Shown here in pieces: positions 25,880 to 34,037 of a stretch of DNA of 64,000 bases; positions within the stretch are counted from its first letter, which is position 1; every line of letters begins with the position of its first letter. The stretch comes from an uncultured Eubacteriales bacterium. Lineage in GTDB: Bacteria; Bacillota; Clostridia; Oscillospirales; Oscillospiraceae. Location of the stretch: the NCBI GenBank assembly GCA_900543085.1, contig UQQF01000005.1, positions 10,286 to 74,285 of the forward strand, in the 5' to 3' direction. A program made the translations under genes and the position numbers. The notes below the pieces were generated by a model. That model saw nothing but the letters and a program-made list of their open reading frames with translations. It ran no database searches and was not told where the DNA came from.

Positions 25880-26608
25880 ATGAGAGACTACAAAGTGGAA
25901 TTTGAAAAGCGGGTGGAGTTCATACGCTCCCGCCTCGCCGCCGCGCACGCCAGGGGCATCGTCTTCGGCAACTCCGGCGGCAAGGACAGCGCCCTGGTCG
26001 GCATCCTGTGCAAGGCCGCGTGCGACAACACTGTCGGCATCATCATGCCCTGCGCCAGCCGCCGAAACTACGGCATGGACAGGGACGACGGCATGGAGGT
26101 CGCCGAGCAGTTCAACATCGAGACTCGCGTCGTAGACCTCACGCCGGTGCGCGAGGCCGAGCTGGCCGCGCTCGAGGGCGTGACGGAGCTGACGGACATG
26201 GCCGTCGCCAACATCGCCCCGCGTCTGCGCATGGTCACGCTCTACGCCATCGCCCACGCCGAGGGGCGCATCGTCGCCGGCACCGGCAACGCCAGCGAGG
26301 CCTACGTCGGCTACTTCACCAAGTGGGGCGACGGCGCGCACGACTTCAACCCCATCGCGGACTTGACCGTGACCGAGATCTACGAGTTCCTCGAGTACCT
26401 GCACGCCCCGCGCGCGATAATCGAAAAGGCGCCCAGCGCCGGCCTCTTTGAGGGGCAGACCGACGAGGCGGAGATGGGCATCACCTACGCCGCCATCGAC
26501 GCCTACATCTCCGGCCGGCCCGTCAGCGACCACGACCGCGCCGTCATAGAGCGCATGCACCGCGCAAGCGAACACAAGCGCGAGCCTATCGCGCGCTACG
26601 AGGGCTGA
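25880..26608 (+). CDS. nadE: NH3-dependent NAD(+) synthetase
   Basis: 242 residues, the short single-domain form. The PP-loop motif SGGKDS is at 32-37, and IVAGTGNASEAYVGYFTKWG is the conserved acceptor and ammonia-site region. It amidates deamido-NAD to NAD with ATP and ammonia. It is monocistronic with its own promoter and terminator. A second, nitrilase-fused NAD synthetase lies at 41729-43618, so the genome has both types. Confidence 0.92.
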   Translation: MRDYKVEFEKRVEFIRSRLAAAHARGIVFGNSGGKDSALVGILCKAACDNTVGIIMPCASRRNYGMDRDDGMEVAEQFNIETRVVDLTPVREAELAALEGVTELTDMAVANIAPRLRMVTLYAIAHAEGRIVAGTGNASEAYVGYFTKWGDGAHDFNPIADLTVTEIYEFLEYLHAPRAIIEKAPSAGLFEGQTDEAEMGITYAAIDAYISGRPVSDHDRAVIERMHRASEHKREPIARYEG

Positions 26609-26619
26609 ATACGCGAAAA

Positions 26620-26660
26620 ACTCAAGCTCCAAGGCCTGCATACAAGCCTTGGAGCTTTTT
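26620..26660 (+). terminator. Terminator after nadE
   Basis: AAGCTCCAAGGC, a ten-base loop, GCCTTGGAGCTTTTT: a 12-base-pair stem with T-run. Confidence 0.88.
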
Positions 26661-26672
26661 CACAATCCAGAA

Positions 26673-26758
26673 GTGCGATATTTCGCACATCCGTCAATTG
26701 ACGCGGCGGACTTCACGTGCTATGCTGAATGTGGGCGATGTGGTATATTTCGCACATA
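26673..26758 (+). promoter_or_regulatory. Promoter flanked by two similar operator-like palindromes
   Basis: TTGACG (26698-26703), 17 bases, TATGCT (26721-26726) drives the membrane-protein/HTH pair. On either side are related inverted repeats: GTGCGATATTTCGCAC (26673-26688) and ATGTGGTATATTTCGCACAT (26739-26758). Their placement around the promoter suggests control, possibly autoregulation by the HTH protein at 27251. Confidence 0.6.
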
Positions 26759-26785
26759 ACGCTTTGGGATACGGGAGGGTGCAGC

Positions 26786-27184
26786 GTGAAAACGGTGTAT
26801 ATTACCATGATAGCGGACTGTCTTGTGACGTTTTGCATGGCGGCGCTCTGCGCCTGCGTCTATTTGCTGGGGCTGGCGAGCTGGCTGGAGTGGATACGGG
26901 TCTTGTACGCCATCGCCGCCATCGCGCTGGGCATTGTGATCGCGGTAAACCGCGAGCTCATCCGCCGCAGCAAGGACGAGATGGTAAAGTACCTGCTGGG
27001 GAAGATAGACACTCTCCTGCTGCGGGCATCGGAAATATTTGCGTTTGCCCTGGTGATAGTAACGGCGATTTGGCTGGAAGGAAACGGCGGAGCCGTCGCC
27101 GCGCTCCTGTGCATATGGCTGTTCGCGGTATTCACAGCCCGCCTGATAATGTTCCGCCGCTACGACCGGGCGGGGGTTGAATAG
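26786..27184 (+). CDS. Small membrane protein with four predicted helices
   Basis: About 132 residues; the GTG at 26786 is chosen because GGGAGG lies seven bases upstream. Four hydrophobic segments: the N-terminal ADCLVTFCMAALCACVYLL, then VLYAIAAIALGIVIAV, EIFAFALVIVTAIWL and ALLCIWLFAVFTARLIMF. This matches small Firmicutes membrane proteins that precede an XRE regulator, a pairing whose role is unknown. The downstream HTH gene is 66 bases away on the same strand. Confidence 0.7.
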   Translation: MKTVYITMIADCLVTFCMAALCACVYLLGLASWLEWIRVLYAIAAIALGIVIAVNRELIRRSKDEMVKYLLGKIDTLLLRASEIFAFALVIVTAIWLEGNGGAVAALLCIWLFAVFTARLIMFRRYDRAGVE

Positions 27185-27250
27185 TGCGCTCTGCGCCTGC
27201 TCTGTGCTGCGCGCCGGCCTTTATCTGCTACGACAGGATAGGAAACAAAG

Positions 27251-27466
27251 ATGACTGACGACAACATCCTGCTGAAAAACGACATAAGCGTCTACCGCGA
27301 GCGGCTGGGGCTGACTCAGGGCGAACTGGCTTTGAAGTGCGGCGTGCGGCGCGAGACCATCGTCAACCTCGAGCGGGGGAAATACAATCCCTCGCTCAAG
27401 CTGGCGCTGAAAGTCTGCGCCGCGCTGCAAGCGAGGGTGGAGGACATATTCTGGCTGGAGGGGTGA
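27251..27466 (+). CDS. XRE-family HTH regulator (YozG-like, single domain)
   Basis: 71 residues, essentially one helix-turn-helix (VYRERLGLTQGELALKCGVR, ETIVNLERGKYNPSLKLALK) with the family end VEDIFWLEG. Such mini-regulators are usually encoded next to a small membrane protein, as here, and probably bind the palindromes around the shared promoter. Confidence 0.88.
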   Translation: MTDDNILLKNDISVYRERLGLTQGELALKCGVRRETIVNLERGKYNPSLKLALKVCAALQARVEDIFWLEG

Positions 27467-27468
27467 AT

Positions 27469-28026
27469 TCACGCCTCCAGCTTTTTCTTTGCGCCGCTGA
27501 CGGACTTGACAAATGCCACGGTGGCGCGCCAGCAGAGCAGGCCGAGCGCGGCGAGCAGCACGCCGGTGAGGCAGGCAAGGACGAAGCCGAGCCAGGGTTC
27601 CGCCGTCCAGCCGCCTATCTGGAACATGACCCAGGGCAGGGGGTTGCCCGCCAGCTCAAAGACGAGGTTCACCGCGCCGATCACCGGGCAGACCACGCCG
27701 CAAAGCAAAAAGGCCACGGCGCAGATGCCGGTGACCGGCAGGATAATAATCCCGCCCAGCCCCGCATAGCTGTAGAACGCGGCCAGCAGGCCTAGCTTGC
27801 GCCAGGAAAAGCGCGGCGACTTGGCTATCGCGTCGCCCAGATACCCGGCGGCGAGGGAGCGCGCGCTGCCCAGCCGCGCCTCGATCTCCCCGCCCGACAG
27901 CCCGGCCGCGGAGAGCTCAGCGATCTCGCTTTTCAGCTCGTTGACTATGTCCACGCGCTCGGCCACCGGCAGGCGGCGGAGCCTGCGGTCGACCTCGCCG
28001 AGGTATTTTTCCATAAAGTCATTCAT
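27469..28026 (-). CDS. DUF1700 membrane protein
   Basis: 185 residues: an N-terminal helical segment (EKYLGEVDRRLRRLPVAERV, then YLGDAIAKSP) typical of DUF1700, followed by hydrophobic helices over about 75-165. DUF1700 proteins are commonly paired with a PadR regulator and often act with anti-sigma-like or envelope stress functions. Overlap with the upstream padR is eight bases, so the two are coupled. Converges on the HTH gene, with only two bases between the stops. Confidence 0.85.
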   Translation of the reverse strand: MNDFMEKYLGEVDRRLRRLPVAERVDIVNELKSEIAELSAAGLSGGEIEARLGSARSLAAGYLGDAIAKSPRFSWRKLGLLAAFYSYAGLGGIIILPVTGICAVAFLLCGVVCPVIGAVNLVFELAGNPLPWVMFQIGGWTAEPWLGFVLACLTGVLLAALGLLCWRATVAFVKSVSGAKKKLEA

Positions 28027-28363
28027 TGCCTTCGTCCCCTTCCAGGTCTTCTATGGCGGCTCTCAAGTCCGCCCACTCACGCCGCATCGCGGCCAGGTAT
28101 TCGCGCCCCGCGTCCGTGAGCGCGTAGTATTTGCGCGGCGGCAGCCCCTCCGCCGTCTCCTGCCAGCTGGCCGTCAGACAGCCGTCCTTTTGCAGCCGGC
28201 GGAGCAGGGGGTATATCGTGCTCTCCTTCGTCGCCACTATCGGCGAGCGCTCGAGAGTGCTTATAAGCTCGTAGCCGTAGCGCGGCTTTTTATCTATCAG
28301 CAGCAGTATGCAGAATTCCAGCGTCCCGCGCTTTATCTGACTGCGCCACTCGTCGACGTTCAT
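28019..28363 (-). CDS. PadR-family transcriptional regulator
   Basis: 114 residues from the ATG after GGAGGCGAGGCAC. KRGTLEFCILLLIDKKPRYG and ESTIYPLLRRLQKDGCL are the PadR winged helix; PPRKYYALTDAGREYL is the conserved wing. Likely represses its own operon with DUF1700 and may also affect the divergent operon at 28593. Confidence 0.92.
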   Translation of the reverse strand: MNVDEWRSQIKRGTLEFCILLLIDKKPRYGYELISTLERSPIVATKESTIYPLLRRLQKDGCLTASWQETAEGLPPRKYYALTDAGREYLAAMRREWADLRAAIEDLEGDEGNE

Positions 28364-28475
28364 GTGCCTCGCCTCCAGTGGGTACATCGTACCACACAGT
28401 ATATAGCATGTCAAGGGTATATCGCAAAATTCCGGCCATTTGAGGGGCGAGTTCGGTAAAAAGTTAGCAAATTGT

Positions 28476-28504
28476 TTGACAAACTGGTCAATATATACTA
28501 TAAT
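28476..28504 (+). promoter_or_regulatory. Consensus promoter of the dehydratase-like operon
   Basis: TTGACA (28476-28481), 17 bases, TATAAT (28499-28504): a perfect sigma-A promoter. The -35 and spacer contain an inverted repeat TTGAC-N6-GTCAA (28476-28491), a possible operator. Predicted leader about 80 bases, holding GACC/GGTC repeats near 28550-28567. Confidence 0.85.
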
Positions 28505-28592
28505 TTTTCTACATACGAACGGCAACTTGTGCAATTGTCAGGACTGACCACGACCAGATGGCCGGTCTAACGAACTTATAAGGGGGTCAAAC

Positions 28593-29789
28593 ATGAAGGA
28601 TCTAAAACACCTCATATATTTTGAGGATCTGCTGCAGGAGGCGCAGAACGAGCTTGTGACTCAGGCCGTCAACGAGGGGAAGACGGCGCTGGGCTACAAC
28701 TGCTACTACATACCGGAGGTACTGCTGAACCTGCCGGGCTGCTTTTCCTCTCGTCTGCGCGCGCCGCGGTGCACTTCGCCGGACATTGCGACCTACTACA
28801 TGACCAACCGCAACTGTCCCTACGTCCGCAGCATACTCGAGCGCGCGATAGAGGGCGGCTACAACTACCTCAGCGCGCTGTTCGGCGCCGAGGGCTGCGC
28901 CGCGATGGAGCGCATGGAGGAGCACTTCTTCCTGCTCAACCCCGTCAAGCACGACAACTTTTTCGTAACCATCATCGACCCTCCCATGAAGGGCGACCAG
29001 ACCTCGCTGGACTACTACAAGGCTCAGCTCAAGCTGAAAGTCGTGGACGCGCTGCACGACCGCCTGGGCGTGGACACCTCCGACGCGGCCATGCGTCAGG
29101 CGGTGGCCGAGTTCAACGAGCTGTGCGACGTTGTGACCGAGATAGGCAACTTCCGCAAGCTGGACAATCCGCCGATAACGGGCTATGAATTCCACGTGAT
29201 ACAGCTGGTCAGCCAGGTGTGTCCGCACTATCTCATACTGCCCTACCTCAAGGAGACGCTGGAGGAGCTGAAGACCCGCGAGCCGGAGCCGAAGTTCCCG
29301 TTCCGCGCCCGCATCGCCATCGCGGGCAGCGAGATAGACGACCCCGAGTTCACCAAGCTGGTGGAGATGTGCGGCGCGATGGTCGTGGCCGACCGCTACT
29401 GCTTCGGCAGCTTCCCGAGCCGCGAGCGCATCGAGATAGCCGAGGGCGAGGACGCCTTCGACGCCATCTGCCGCCACTACCTGCACTGGAACCAGTGCGC
29501 GAGATTCATGAGCGGCGACAAGATAGACCAGCGCCACACCGAGCTCAAGCGCCTGGTGGACGAGTACAAGGCCGACGGCATCGTATACGAGAGCATGAAG
29601 TTCTGCGAGTTCTGGAGCTATGAGAAGGTCCTGGCCTCTCACGTGCTGCAGACGGAGATGGATGTGCCCTGCTGCACTATCGAGAAGGAGTACGCCCTCG
29701 GCTCGGTCGGACAGCTCCGCACCCGCTTCCAGGCCTTTGTCGAGAGCCTGGAGATCAAACACATCCAGGCAAAGGAGGCAGCACGATGA
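28593..29789 (+). CDS. 2-hydroxyacyl-CoA dehydratase-family subunit (smaller)
   Basis: 398 residues behind AGGGGGTCAAAC. It belongs to the HgdB/FldC/BcrC-like family, whose members bind a [4Fe-4S] cluster through conserved Cys and dehydrate 2-hydroxyacyl-CoA or reduce aryl-CoA. Conserved segments include GYNCYYIPEVLL, LRAPRCTSPDIATYY, ARIAIAGSEIDDPEF and VYESMKFCEFWSYE. It overlaps the larger subunit by four bases (ATGA). No HgdC-type activator ATPase lies in the operon; one would have to be encoded elsewhere. Substrate unknown. Confidence 0.82.
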   Translation: MKDLKHLIYFEDLLQEAQNELVTQAVNEGKTALGYNCYYIPEVLLNLPGCFSSRLRAPRCTSPDIATYYMTNRNCPYVRSILERAIEGGYNYLSALFGAEGCAAMERMEEHFFLLNPVKHDNFFVTIIDPPMKGDQTSLDYYKAQLKLKVVDALHDRLGVDTSDAAMRQAVAEFNELCDVVTEIGNFRKLDNPPITGYEFHVIQLVSQVCPHYLILPYLKETLEELKTREPEPKFPFRARIAIAGSEIDDPEFTKLVEMCGAMVVADRYCFGSFPSRERIEIAEGEDAFDAICRHYLHWNQCARFMSGDKIDQRHTELKRLVDEYKADGIVYESMKFCEFWSYEKVLASHVLQTEMDVPCCTIEKEYALGSVGQLRTRFQAFVESLEIKHIQAKEAAR

Positions 29790-31387
29790 AAAACCCCATC
29801 ACAGCCTTTATAGACAAGAAGCTGCAGCGGTTCGACCCCGTCTGGCAGGCCGAAAACGGCAAGGGCGGCCTCCGCAGCCGCTTTTACGACAAGACCGGCA
29901 TCGCCAAATACCGCGAGTGGCGCGGCGTGCACGACACGCTCTCTGACTACCTGGCCTGGCTGAACAACCTCAAGAGCATGGGTCTGATGGTCGCCAGCGC
30001 CCCGATACCCGTGCTCAAGGGCATATGGGAGTACCGCTGGATGGGCTCCTACCTCGGCACCTTTGCGTTCATCGACCGCCTGTTCGAGGGCTATCGCGGC
30101 CCGGAGCTGAAGATAGCCCACCTGAACATGCACGCCATAGTGCAGAGCCTGACGAAGAAGATAGCGCTCGTCCTCGCCAACGACCGGCGCCTGGGCGGCG
30201 GACCGCTGACCGAAAAGATGGTGCCCATGGACGAGGTTCTGCCCCCGCTGTTCATGACCGGCTTCGCCAACCTCATCCCCATCCCGCTGCAGACCCTGCC
30301 CGAGTTCATAATCTGCGACATAGACCAGCAGCTCGAGCCGTTCTACATAGACGTGGCGGAGAGCTTCGGCCTCGCCGCCGACGTCTGCTCGCGCTGCTCG
30401 GCCGAGACGGGCGTCACGTTCAACGACGACTTCCCGCTCATCGGCAAGGCCTTCCTCTCCACCAACATGCCCTGCAACGCCAGCGAGGCGACCAGCATGT
30501 TCCAGCGCCGCCGCATAGACCTGCCCGACTTCCCCGTGACCCTGGCCATGATACACAACGAGCCGGGCGCGCACCCCTATTCGACGCAGATGCTGCGCGA
30601 CGCGATAAAGTTCATAGAGGACGAGTACAACGAGGTCTACGACTGGGACGCCCTGTTCGCGCGCGCCAAGCAGATGAACGAGCAGAACCAGATAGAGCTG
30701 GAGAAGTGGGACTTCTTCAAGACCGAGTACAGCCCGCTGTGCGGCATAGCCGAGACGCTCTACCGCCTCTACTCCTGGGCCAGCGTCAACGGCCAGGAGG
30801 ACTACTTCACGAAGGTCGACCGCAAGGTCATCAAGATAATGCGCCGCTGCTACGAGAAGAAATACAAGCCCTTCGGCGGCAAGACGCGCCACCGCGCCTT
30901 CCTCTGGGGACCGAGCGCGGTGTACTACACCGACTTCCCGACCTGGATACAGAACTGCTGGGGCGTCAACATCGTGCTGAACATGGACTCCACCATGGGT
31001 CACAACATGATAAGCACCGACGACCCGGAGCAGGCGATACAGGACCTGGCTCTGTTCAGCGAGAAGGGCGTCATGCGCCACCACGCCGTCGGCGGCTGGG
31101 ACAACGTCAACGCCGTCTGGGACTGGGCCAAGAGCTTCAACTGCGACATGGTGCTCATGAACGACAACGTCGCCTGCAAGGGCATGAACGGCGTCCACGC
31201 CATGATGGAGGAGCAGGCGCGCGACCTGGGCTTCTACTTCATCTTTGTCGAGCACGACCTGGAGGACTGCCGCACCGTCTCGCGGCGCGACATGCGCAAC
31301 ATAGTCAACAACTACATGTCCGTCGTCGTCGGCGAGGAGCCGCTCGACCCCACGCTGGTGGACTTCGACGACTCCGAGGCGTGGTAA
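29786..31387 (+). CDS. 2-hydroxyacyl-CoA dehydratase-family subunit (larger)
   Basis: 533 residues, longer than the usual 400-480 of HgdA/BcrB-type subunits because of an N-terminal extension. Recognisable parts are the family core near CSRCSAETGVTF, STNMPCNASEATSMFQ and HRAFLWGPSAVYYTDFP, and a C-terminal segment that includes MVLMNDNVACKGMNG. With the four-base overlap it must act with the upstream subunit. The subfamily without its own activator is common in gut Clostridia; its reaction has not been established as far as I know. Confidence 0.8.
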   Translation: MKNPITAFIDKKLQRFDPVWQAENGKGGLRSRFYDKTGIAKYREWRGVHDTLSDYLAWLNNLKSMGLMVASAPIPVLKGIWEYRWMGSYLGTFAFIDRLFEGYRGPELKIAHLNMHAIVQSLTKKIALVLANDRRLGGGPLTEKMVPMDEVLPPLFMTGFANLIPIPLQTLPEFIICDIDQQLEPFYIDVAESFGLAADVCSRCSAETGVTFNDDFPLIGKAFLSTNMPCNASEATSMFQRRRIDLPDFPVTLAMIHNEPGAHPYSTQMLRDAIKFIEDEYNEVYDWDALFARAKQMNEQNQIELEKWDFFKTEYSPLCGIAETLYRLYSWASVNGQEDYFTKVDRKVIKIMRRCYEKKYKPFGGKTRHRAFLWGPSAVYYTDFPTWIQNCWGVNIVLNMDSTMGHNMISTDDPEQAIQDLALFSEKGVMRHHAVGGWDNVNAVWDWAKSFNCDMVLMNDNVACKGMNGVHAMMEEQARDLGFYFIFVEHDLEDCRTVSRRDMRNIVNNYMSVVVGEEPLDPTLVDFDDSEAW

Positions 31388-31403
31388 GAAAGGGAGGCTG
31401 CAT

Positions 31404-31580
31404 ATGAAAAAGAAGCTCATAGGAATCCTCGGCAAGCTGGCGCTGCTGCTTTTCGGCGCATTTGTTGCGACGTTCACGATATACATGTTCAACCTGGAGA
31501 ACAAGCTTATCTATTACGTGATACGCCCCTTCCTGAACAAGCACTACGACAGCCAGAAGCGAGACCGCAGAATAGTGTGA
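31404..31580 (+). CDS. Tiny single-span membrane protein of the dehydratase operon
   Basis: 58 residues, start at the ATG behind AGGGAGGCTGCAT, 16 bases after the larger subunit. One hydrophobic helix (LALLLFGAFVATFTIYMF) between basic ends (MKKK and KRDRR). Not recognised. Its position as last gene before the operon terminator suggests a membrane anchor or docking peptide for the dehydratase, which is inference only. Confidence 0.7.
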   Translation: MKKKLIGILGKLALLLFGAFVATFTIYMFNLENKLIYYVIRPFLNKHYDSQKRDRRIV

Positions 31581-31591
31581 GGCTTTGAGGT

Positions 31592-31632
31592 CAAACTGTC
31601 CAAAAAGGCGAGAGCCTTTTTGGACAGTTTTT
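31592..31632 (+). terminator. Terminator of the dehydratase-like operon
   Basis: AAACTGTCCAAAAAGGC GAGA GCCTTTTTGGACAGTTT followed by TTTT: a 17-base-pair stem, one of the strongest terminators in the window. Confidence 0.92.
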
Positions 31633-31699
31633 TTGTTGCATTTTGCGCCGGTGAGCGTCTATAAATAAAATGAGAACCAGCCGGACGGGAGGGAGAGGC

Positions 31700-32239
31700 A
31701 TGGTCGAGACCGGCAGCCGGTTTTTGGAGGAGCTGTACGAGCGCCACAGGCGGCTGATGTACGCCACGGCGCTGAAGTTCGTCAGCGACCAGCGCGCCGC
31801 GGAGGACATAGTCCACGACGCCGTGGTCAAGCTGTTGGAGAAGGAAGATACGCTGCGCACGCTTTCGTGCTGCACGTTGACAAGCTATGTCGTATACACG
31901 GTGAGGAACACCGCCGTCAGCCATTTGCGCCGCCAGGACGTGAGGAAGAAGCACCGCGTGGAGACGGAGTCGGACTGGGAGGCGGAGGACGCCGCGCCCG
32001 GGCCGGAGGAGCTGGCGATCCTGGCGGAGCGGCGCGAGACGCTGCGCCGCGCGTGGTCAAGGCTGGACGACGGCTCGAGAGATCTGCTGGCGGGCAAGTA
32101 CATACTGGAAAAGAGCGACGATGAGATCGCCGAGGAGCTGGGCTGCGCTTCGGGCAGCGTGCGTATGAAGCTCACCCGCGCGCGGCGGCGCCTGCTGGAG
32201 ACGATGAAAGAGGAGGAGGCAGACCATGGAAAGACGTGA
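31700..32239 (+). CDS. ECF-type RNA polymerase sigma factor
   Basis: 179 residues from the ATG after GGGAGGGAGAGGC. Region 2 (FLEELYERHRRLMYATALKF, AAEDIVHDAVVKLLEKED) and region 4 (DEIAEELGCASGSVRMKLTR) are clear. The gene overlaps by 14 bases the start of a membrane protein whose cytoplasmic N-terminus and single span fit a cognate anti-sigma. Likely autoregulated; its target genes cannot be read from the sequence. Confidence 0.9.
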   Translation: MVETGSRFLEELYERHRRLMYATALKFVSDQRAAEDIVHDAVVKLLEKEDTLRTLSCCTLTSYVVYTVRNTAVSHLRRQDVRKKHRVETESDWEAEDAAPGPEELAILAERRETLRRAWSRLDDGSRDLLAGKYILEKSDDEIAEELGCASGSVRMKLTRARRRLLETMKEEEADHGKT

Positions 32240-32963
32240 GATGCTCAGGCAGAGCTATGAAGACGCGCTCCTGGCTCTGCTCATGGAGGACATAGCCGAG
32301 AGCGAGGGGGAGCGCTTCGAGCGCGAAGCCGCAGCTCTGCCGGACACCCCGGCGGAGCTGGACAGGCGCTGCCTGCGCGCCATACGCGCCAGCCGGGCGG
32401 GTAAACGCGCGCGGCGGGTTGCACGCAGAGCGTACAACCTCGTCAGCAAGGCGGCTGTCGCCGCCTTGATAGCCGTTGTGCTCGTCACCGGCGCGTTCGC
32501 CGCCTTCCCGCAGCTCAAGGTGGGGACGAAGAACATGATAATAGAAGTCAGAGACGTGGCGACGACCCTCTTTTTCGGCGAGGAAGAACAGTTCCTGCCC
32601 GAGGACACGACCGGGTTCCTGAAAGGCTGGACCTTCCCCTTGCCGGAGGAGTTCGAGCTTGTGGACAGCGATGAGAGCGTTTACTCCAGCTACCTGCGTT
32701 ACAGCGACGGGGAGAGCGAGCTGAGCCTGGAGGTTCGGCTCATCATGGACGGCCTGTCCACCAGCATAAACACTGAGAACGCCCTCAGCGTGGACTACAT
32801 CACGATTCACGGCATGGACGCCATGCTGGTCTGTCATGAGGAAGTGACCATACTGGTGATTGTGGACGCGGAGCACTCGCTGCTCATAAGCATGTACGCC
32901 GAAGGTATGGACAAGAACTCCGTTTTGGATGTCGCCCTCGGCGGAGTTTACGAGGACACTTGA
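32226..32963 (+). CDS. Putative anti-sigma factor with DUF4367-like outer domain
   Basis: 245 residues. Residues 1-65 are charged and cytoplasmic, about 75-95 (AAVAALIAVVLVTGAFAAF) span the membrane, and the outer part (WTFPLPEEFELVDSDESV, ITIHGMDAMLVCHEEVTIL) resembles DUF4367, a domain found in Firmicutes membrane proteins next to sigma factors. The 14-base overlap with the sigma gene indicates coupled translation and 1:1 stoichiometry. Confidence 0.8.
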   Translation: MERREMLRQSYEDALLALLMEDIAESEGERFEREAAALPDTPAELDRRCLRAIRASRAGKRARRVARRAYNLVSKAAVAALIAVVLVTGAFAAFPQLKVGTKNMIIEVRDVATTLFFGEEEQFLPEDTTGFLKGWTFPLPEEFELVDSDESVYSSYLRYSDGESELSLEVRLIMDGLSTSINTENALSVDYITIHGMDAMLVCHEEVTILVIVDAEHSLLISMYAEGMDKNSVLDVALGGVYEDT

Positions 32964-33006
32964 AACTCCGTGCAAAACGCGGTATCATTCCCTGGGAGGG
33001 ATGCGC

Positions 33007-33594
33007 GTGAAGATTTGGGCGCCGCCGGCGCGGGACGTGAAGTCCAACGCCGCTGTGGGTATAGCGCTGACGGTCGCGCTGGCGATGGCCTTGACCGTGG
33101 GCGCTGTGGTTCTGTTTGTGAAATACGACCTGGGCGCGTATTTCCTGCTTATCTGCGTCGTGGCCATAACGGCGCTGTGCATGGCTCTGGCCGTGAGTAT
33201 GGGCAGGCGCGTGCGCCGCTCCACGCTGATCTTCTGCCTGGACGATGAGCGCCGGCTCTTTTTCATCGACGCCAACAAGTACACGGACTACCACAGGGGT
33301 CTTGCCGGGTACGCCGCCATGCAGCGCGAGGCTCACCGCGCGGTGCAGACGCTGTGTGCCCCGGGCGGTATGCTGGAGCGGTACATGGCCGAGCCAAAGA
33401 GCCTGGTGGGGCTGGAGCCTGAGATAACGGCCGTGGAGCGCCTGCGTGAGAAGCGGGAGCACGCGTACATCACCTGCCGCGCCAAGTACCCCAACGGCCG
33501 GGTGGAGCGGGCAAAAATAATGCTCGTCCACGGCTACGAGGACGAGGACTTGCTCTATCGCGAGCTGGAGCGGCTGCAGGTGCCGGAGCTGTAA
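33007..33594 (+). CDS. Membrane protein of unknown function, two N-terminal helices
   Basis: About 195 residues. Start GTG at 33007 has GGGAGGG six bases upstream; an in-frame ATG at 33001 touches that site. Two hydrophobic helices (VGIALTVALAMALTVGAVVL and FLLICVVAITALCMALAV) precede a soluble part of about 135 residues that I do not recognise. It may belong to the sigma/anti-sigma transcription unit (43-base gap). Confidence 0.65.
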   Translation: MKIWAPPARDVKSNAAVGIALTVALAMALTVGAVVLFVKYDLGAYFLLICVVAITALCMALAVSMGRRVRRSTLIFCLDDERRLFFIDANKYTDYHRGLAGYAAMQREAHRAVQTLCAPGGMLERYMAEPKSLVGLEPEITAVERLREKREHAYITCRAKYPNGRVERAKIMLVHGYEDEDLLYRELERLQVPEL

Positions 33595-33599
33595 AATAA

Positions 33600-33645
33600 T
33601 AAAGCGGATTTGGCGCTGTTCAGCGCCAGATCCGCTTTGCGTTGT
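33600..33645. terminator. Bidirectional terminator
   Basis: AAAGCGGATTTGGCGCT GTTC AGCGCCAGATCCGCTTT, a long stem with one mismatch between the converging membrane-protein and GIY-YIG genes; it overlaps the last codons of the latter. Confidence 0.85.
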
Positions 33646-33961
33646 ATTTTGCGAGAGCCTGTACGACAAGCGCCTCCAGCTCCTCGCCGTGGTCTTCCGC
33701 TGGGTCGTCGTATTCAAGCACGCTCTCCACGTAAAACTCAAAGGCGTCCTGCCCGTACCGGCTCCAGAGCTGAGCCAGCTCCCGGTTCCGGTGGCTGCCG
33801 GAGGCGAGCTTGAAGCGGTTGCTGTTTATGTCCGCCTTCGTGTCCTTGGACGCGCCGACGAACACGTCGCCGGTGGCCGTGCAGCGGATGGCCACCACGC
33901 CCATCTCCGTGTGGCGGCTTTTGTAGCTCTCCATCAGCTCTCTGCGTTTTTCCCTGTCCAT
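33620..33961 (-). CDS. GIY-YIG nuclease-like protein
   Basis: 113 residues, ATG behind GGAGGTTCAA. MGVVAIRCTATGDVFVGASK aligns with the GIY-YIG core of small Clostridia proteins, with Val-Val and Val-Gly in place of the Tyr pairs, followed by the helical segment LAQLWSRYGQDAFEFYVESV. The catalytic tyrosines are substituted, so nuclease activity is doubtful. Function unknown. Confidence 0.75.
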   Translation of the reverse strand: MDREKRRELMESYKSRHTEMGVVAIRCTATGDVFVGASKDTKADINSNRFKLASGSHRNRELAQLWSRYGQDAFEFYVESVLEYDDPAEDHGEELEALVVQALAKYNAKRIWR

Positions 33962-34037
33962 TTGAACCTCCGAATGGCAAAGCTGTCGGCTCGGGGCGAG
34001 CCTCGAGCCGACAGCGGATTTTTGTGTTTGGCGTAGC

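Noticed and set aside
33979..34016. Terminator for rny
   Set aside because: The GCTGTCGGCTCG stem has its T-run only on the plus strand, where no upstream gene ends, so its role is unclear and it was not listed as a terminator.
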